DNA from: Huiozyma naganishii CBS 8797
Taxonomy: Eukaryota; Ascomycota; Saccharomycetes; Saccharomycetales; Saccharomycetaceae
Reading direction: 5' to 3'
Assembly: GCF_000348985.1 (NCBI RefSeq)
Contig: NC_035922.1
Location: 881,604-945,603 of the forward strand
Length of the DNA: 64,000 bases
The notes under the pieces were generated by a model. That model saw only the letters and a list, made by a program, of their open reading frames with translations. It had not been told where the DNA came from and made no database searches. The position numbers were made by a program, and so were the translations under genes. This document shows, one piece after another, positions 60,200 through 64,000 of this stretch; within the stretch, counting starts at the first letter, position 1, and each line of letters opens with the position of its first letter.

Positions 60200-61474
60200 T
60201 CACTGCATGTTGGAGTTGTGCATAGCAAGTAATTGTCCGCAGAGGTATAAGGATCCGCATACGACTACCGGCTGCTCACTGGTGTCATCGGCTAGTTGTA
60301 TTAGCAGTTTATGGACGTCAGGTTGTACTTTAACGTTTTCCGTATACTTTTCCCGGATAAACTGCGCCAATCCTTCCGGATCATTAGCACGGACCCATGG
60401 CATGCCATCGACAGCACCAAATTTTGTCACCACAACCGTGTCATTTTTCCGTAGCAATGGGTCTAATAATGGGTCCAGCTTTTTACCTGCAGTTACAGCC
60501 ATGACAAATGTTACAGGACGGTCCTGGTACCTTAGTTTGATGAATTTGGCCAGTTCCACTGCGGCGCTCCCATTATGCGCACCATCCATTAGTATTGGAA
60601 TTGTCTTTCCATGAGAGTAGCAGAAATCCAGCTCCTGTAACCTCCCGGGCCAAACGATGCTTTGCAATCCTTTTAAGAGATCGTGTTTCTCTAAAGATAT
60701 GACACTGATTTGCTGTAAGTGGTCCAAGATCCCCAATGCAACTCGGAGATTGCAAATTTGGTACTCTCCGTTAAGTGGCAGCTGCGTTATTAACACGTCT
60801 CCCCCATGACGAAGTCGCGATATTTTTCGTTGTACAACTCGAATTGGTAATACAAAAACGTCCCGACCCACCTTAGCACATTGCTCCTTAACCACCTCAA
60901 AAACGCTCGAATCGTTACTCCCATCGACGACTGTGTACTTAGTCCCCTCTGTCACTATTCCTGCCTTTTCGCGTGCTATTTGCGGCAGTGTGTTTCCTAA
61001 AAAAGATTCGTGGTCGAGGCCAATCTTTGTGATTCCACAAGCAAGTTTTCTTCTCCCAGGAATCACATTAGTAGCATCTAGTCTCCCACCCAGCCCAACT
61101 TCCAAGACACACCAATTACACTCTCTTTTCTTGAAATACGACAGGGCCAGACATGTCAGCAATTCGAATTCTGAACATTGTATGGCGTTTGCCTTGTTAA
61201 CACCATCCAGAGATGCCTTTAGTGTATTAAATTCCAACAATGGTATTGGCACGTTGTTAACCGTTATTGAATCTGTCACATGAATAAGGTGCGGGGTGGT
61301 GAACCTGCCGACGGTATTCCCAGCTTTTTGGCAATGCAGTAATGCAGACAGGTAACTGCAAACGGACCCCTTCCCGTTGGTCCCTGCGATATGCAATACA
61401 GACAGCGAGTCCTGGGGGTTACCCAAGTGTGATAGCAGCTTGCTGATCCTCGAAAGACCCAGTTCAATAGACAT
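60200..61474 (-). CDS. FOL3: dihydrofolate synthetase Fol3 (Mur-ligase family)
   Basis: A 424-residue ATP-dependent ligase (S. cerevisiae Fol3 has 427) that joins dihydropteroate and glutamate to dihydrofolate. It starts MSIELGLSRISKLLSHLGNP, has the P-loop HIAGTNGKGSVCSYL (about 26-40), the Mur motif EVGLGGRLDATNV (about 125), ITKIGLDHESFLG, and MDGAHNGSAAVEL (about 290). Overall it is much closer to Fol3 than to the longer folylpolyglutamate synthase Met7. The paralogue RMA1 (YKL132C) arose by duplication; here a single gene stands at that place. Confidence 0.9.
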   Translation of the reverse strand: MSIELGLSRISKLLSHLGNPQDSLSVLHIAGTNGKGSVCSYLSALLHCQKAGNTVGRFTTPHLIHVTDSITVNNVPIPLLEFNTLKASLDGVNKANAIQCSEFELLTCLALSYFKKRECNWCVLEVGLGGRLDATNVIPGRRKLACGITKIGLDHESFLGNTLPQIAREKAGIVTEGTKYTVVDGSNDSSVFEVVKEQCAKVGRDVFVLPIRVVQRKISRLRHGGDVLITQLPLNGEYQICNLRVALGILDHLQQISVISLEKHDLLKGLQSIVWPGRLQELDFCYSHGKTIPILMDGAHNGSAAVELAKFIKLRYQDRPVTFVMAVTAGKKLDPLLDPLLRKNDTVVVTKFGAVDGMPWVRANDPEGLAQFIREKYTENVKVQPDVHKLLIQLADDTSEQPVVVCGSLYLCGQLLAMHNSNMQ

Positions 61475-61909
61475 GCGGTGTTGAGGATTGTACTTTATTC
61501 AGTCTACTAAACGTCTATATTGCGTGACAGCCAAATGGAAAAAAGAGAGAGCAAACAGTTGTAGCAGCAAACAAAAAAAAAAAAGATGCCCTTGTTCGTA
61601 CACGTATTTATAATATCCCAATTGTCAAGTCACTGTACTCTTGATCTACAGTCAAGTGATGGTGGAAATTGTATGCTCCATCGATCACTTTTTTCAACGT
61701 AGGTGTCAAGTTCGAGAAAATTATTCGCATAAAAAATTGCCTCAACATTTGATGTTCTCGATGGGCGTCACAGCAACGTAGATCTCTAGGAAGCTGTCAG
61801 GAAAAGGCACACGTGTCAGCGTGTCTATCTCTATGTATATATGTGTGTGTGCGTGGGTATGTCTTTTTTCTGTGATTGTGGCAGGGGATAACTGATGCTC
61901 ACAGCAGAT
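61475..61909. other. intergenic region between FOL3 and the unknown gene
   Basis: 435 bp, with no gene visible. A short GT-rich tract lies at about 61840-61858. It holds the FOL3 promoter and the 3' end of the next gene. Confidence 0.5.
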
Positions 61910-62626
61910 CTACTTCCTCTTGCCGAACTTTTCGTGCCAATCGTTAGACGCTTTGAGCAGCTCAGATTCTAGTGCAGATATTTTATCTCTCAGGACCGAA
62001 TCCCACGCACCTGCCAATTCATTGTATTGCTGCTCGTCCTCTACGACGATAACCTCTTGTAAGAAAATATTGTCAGTGTTTACCTCCTGCTCTACTCCGT
62101 CGTCCTGCTCCGCACACTTCAATGCAAACGTAATCACCTCCAGTCTCAGCAGGATATCAGTTTGCCCAAGGGACTCCAGCATCCACTGTGTGTATTTGAC
62201 AAAATGATTGTACGCATCCTCGATTGTTAGAATACAACTCTCCTCCAAAGTCAAATCAAAGTTCAGGGTCTTGGAAATTATCTCCCGCTGTAACGACTGG
62301 GTGAAAAAGAAGTTCAGGAGGTCCATCACTTCCAAAGCCTTTATAAAGAAGCTGCCAACCGGTATCACGCTCTGGGTCAAGCTGGTGCCAATCTTAACTT
62401 CGTTGAACAAGCTTTGTTTGTACTGTAGTAACGTATCGTTGAAAAATCTCAGTTTCTTGACAAACTTGATGATCGTGGTTCTCTCGTACTTAAGAACACC
62501 GACTCGACGCAGATGGCCAATAAATTTGTTGAGAACATGAATGTTACCCGATAGATAGTTTGAAAACGTACCAATGGCTCGTTCTAAGGTAAGAGCGATG
62601 TCTTCATTTATAACTAAGTCCGCCAT
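61910..62626 (-). CDS. conserved-looking helical protein of unknown function
   Basis: A 238-residue protein that I do not recognise. It starts with a clear ATG (62626) and is almost wholly helical. It has no signal peptide or membrane segment. Moderately hydrophobic helices (for example SFFIKALEVMDLLNFFF) are followed by EESCILTIEDAYNHFVKYTQWML, an acidic loop, and a basic end (NDWHEKFGKRK). Codon use and composition look like those of a real gene. The helix pattern faintly recalls the translin/TRAX fold, but no signature residue was confirmed. In S. cerevisiae no similar gene lies between FOL3 or RMA1 and MYO5 or MYO3 as far as I recall (MED11, EUC1, HFD1; SHE1). Confidence 0.75.
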   Translation of the reverse strand: MADLVINEDIALTLERAIGTFSNYLSGNIHVLNKFIGHLRRVGVLKYERTTIIKFVKKLRFFNDTLLQYKQSLFNEVKIGTSLTQSVIPVGSFFIKALEVMDLLNFFFTQSLQREIISKTLNFDLTLEESCILTIEDAYNHFVKYTQWMLESLGQTDILLRLEVITFALKCAEQDDGVEQEVNTDNIFLQEVIVVEDEQQYNELAGAWDSVLRDKISALESELLKASNDWHEKFGKRK

Positions 62627-63102
62627 GTCAGTTGTACTGGTATTATTTTGAAAAAAAATTGTGTGTTACCTCTACACAATTGATCAAGCCTGGAGATACG
62701 TAAGATCCAATGATCTGTTAACTCTAAAGGTTTCTGTTACACTCTTTCTGTTCACATTTTGGTGTTTACTTTCCTCAGATCGCGTTTTTCCTTTTTTTTT
62801 TTTTTCGTTCTTCTCACAACAAAACAACCGACTAGATGGTAAGCACCGTGCGCACTATGCAACATTTCCATCTGTTGACAGCCAGTGCAATGTTCCTCGC
62901 TTTCGCGATACTTAATAAAGAGTTCCCAATTTATGGTATACTACGTTAGATCTTAGCGATAATATACTGTAAATATTCACTTATACATTCATTTTTTTTC
63001 TCTCTCTTCCCATTTTCTTACCGTACCTGGCTCATCTACAAGTACATCCGTCAGTTATTACCAGCTTCAACAGTAAAACAAGGGTTTGTTTTCAATCCGA
63101 AA
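62627..63102. other. intergenic region, MYO5 3' end and promoter of the unknown gene
   Basis: 476 bp with T-rich tracts. No gene is visible. Confidence 0.5.
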
Positions 63103-64000
63103 TTACCAATCATCATCTTCGTCATCCTCTTGAGCAGCCTCTTCATCACTCTCAGATCTCATCTTGTTCGCTCTGGCAGCAAGTGCAGACGCCAGCCCAT
63201 CGCTGAAGCTTGGCTGAGCAGTCGCGGGTTGCGCAATTGCCGGCTCACTGACAGCAGGTTGAGCTACAGCTGCTGCCGGGGTTGGTGATGGTGTGACGGT
63301 GCCACCTCTCGACCCCGTGTGTTCAACCATATACGCTGTTGGGACCCAACCTTGTCTAGATCCATCGAGCGTCTTACCTAACGACCACCCGCTTGCTTCT
63401 TGTCTGGTCACGTAGACAACGTCACCTTTCTTTAGTGGTAGTTCAGATGGAGCACCTGAGCCGGGGAAGTCGTATGCAGCTTCAAACATTGGTTCTGATG
63501 GTTTTGCAGCGGGAGGTGGTGGAGGTGGGGGGGGTGGGATCGATCCGCCCTGGTTAGCATTAGCTTTTACAGGGGTCGGAGCGACAGCCGGTGTTGGCTG
63601 CGGGTGCTTCTGTTGCTGTGGTACTGGTGGTTGTGGGGCAGGTTTTTTAGTATTAGTGCTGCGACTTTGGGGCTGTGGTGGCTGAGGTCTATGCGCAGTG
63701 GATGGTGTCCTCGCCGGTACTCCGCCATTGGGGTGGTATGCAGCTTGCGCAGCAACAGCAGCTAATGATTGGCCCTGGGCACCTGGTGGGGGAGGCGCAG
63801 GTTTTTTCGAGGTGGTTCTGGGAACTGGGGCAGCAGGCCTTGATTGGTGCGCAACAGGGGCAGACGCTCCAGACGCACTTGGGTCTAGCGTGGCTTTTCT
63901 ACTGTTTGAGCTACGCACAGGTCCAGCTGAATATACGCCCGGTTTACCCTTTGGCTTCTTGTGCTGCTTGGAGCCAGGGGAGTGTCCCTTACGCACGTAG
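63103..64000 (-). CDS. MYO5: type I myosin tail (Myo3/Myo5), N-terminus beyond window
   Basis: The frame is open to the window edge, so only the last 299 residues are seen. In order: a basic TH2 part ([14 protein letters not shown]), long Ala/Pro-rich stretches with PPPPPPPP, an SH3 domain ([20 protein letters not shown]...GWVPTAYM, about residues 170-225 of this piece), and a final acidic tail ending EDDEDDDW that binds Arp2/3. This is the tail of yeast Myo3/Myo5, which drives actin assembly at endocytic sites. S. cerevisiae has two copies; the neighbours (FOL3, MGR3/YKL133C) suggest a single gene here. The motor domain is not in the window. Confidence 0.93.
   Translation of the reverse strand, partial: YVRKGHSPGSKQHKKPKGKPGVYSAGPVRSSNSRKATLDPSASGASAPVAHQSRPAAPVPRTTSKKPAPPPPGAQGQSLAAVAAQAAYHPNGGVPARTPSTAHRPQPPQPQSRSTNTKKPAPQPPVPQQQKHPQPTPAVAPTPVKANANQGGSIPPPPPPPPPAAKPSEPMFEAAYDFPGSGAPSELPLKKGDVVYVTRQEASGWSLGKTLDGSRQGWVPTAYMVEHTGSRGGTVTPSPTPAAAVAQPAVSEPAIAQPATAQPSFSDGLASALAARANKMRSESDEEAAQEDDEDDDW

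Overview
The window reads as nuclear DNA of a budding yeast (Saccharomycetaceae). Almost every gene is a close relative of a named Saccharomyces cerevisiae gene. Introns are nearly absent, and the one I can model uses GTATGT and TACTAAC. A tRNA-Ala and an H/ACA snoRNA (snR30) are present. Genes that S. cerevisiae keeps on separate sister chromosomes after its whole-genome duplication are interleaved here in one order: MRK1/RIM11 with MDH3 and GAT2; RSC58-ECM16-RAD5; ADE16/17-snR30-ASI1-AAT2-SED5-SNF7; and SDH3-TGL1-CTK1 with FOL3 and MYO5. This is what an unduplicated species would show (Lachancea, Torulaspora, Zygosaccharomyces or Kluyveromyces type). I cannot name the genus. The assembly has two short N gaps (1544-1563 and 54387-54404).

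Layout. 1-8 kb (all minus): THI3 (cut by the window edge), a GSK-3 kinase gene of MRK1/RIM11 type with a long 5' intron, MDH3, and a GAT2-like GATA factor. 8-10 kb: about 2 kb with no convincing gene, at a break in the gene order. 10-16 kb (plus): two GPI-type cell wall proteins (the second probably AFB1), RIC1 and COX12. 16-18 kb: AT-rich, with a possible solo LTR and tRNA-Ala(UGC). 18-24 kb: MLH2 and SMF3 (plus), RSC58 (minus), and an odd broken reading frame between MLH2 and SMF3. 24-32 kb: ECM16/DHR1 and RAD5 (minus). 33-40 kb: THI5-type pyrimidine synthase, an EPO1/YLR031W-like coiled-coil protein, RPL15 and ADE16/17, then snR30. 40-52 kb: a GC-rich block with ASI1, AAT2, SED5, SNF7, SDH3, TGL1 and CTK1. 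52-64 kb: HSK3, MRPL31, CMC1, APL2, OCT1, MGR3/YKL133C, FOL3, an unrecognised helical protein, and the C-terminus of a MYO3/MYO5 myosin I.

The genes are mostly housekeeping and do not form one pathway, but there are links. THI3 (thiamine regulator) and THI5 (thiamine pyrimidine synthesis) lie about 32 kb apart. MDH3 and AAT2 both end in peroxisomal targeting tripeptides (AKL and SKL), as expected for a peroxisomal redox shuttle. COX12, CMC1, SDH3, OCT1, MRPL31 and MGR3 serve mitochondria. SED5, RIC1, APL2 and SNF7 serve membrane traffic.

The most interesting item is the GSK-3 gene. One locus appears able to encode a spliced, MRK1-like long kinase and, from an ATG inside the intron, a RIM11-like short kinase. 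These are the two forms that S. cerevisiae carries as separate duplicate genes.
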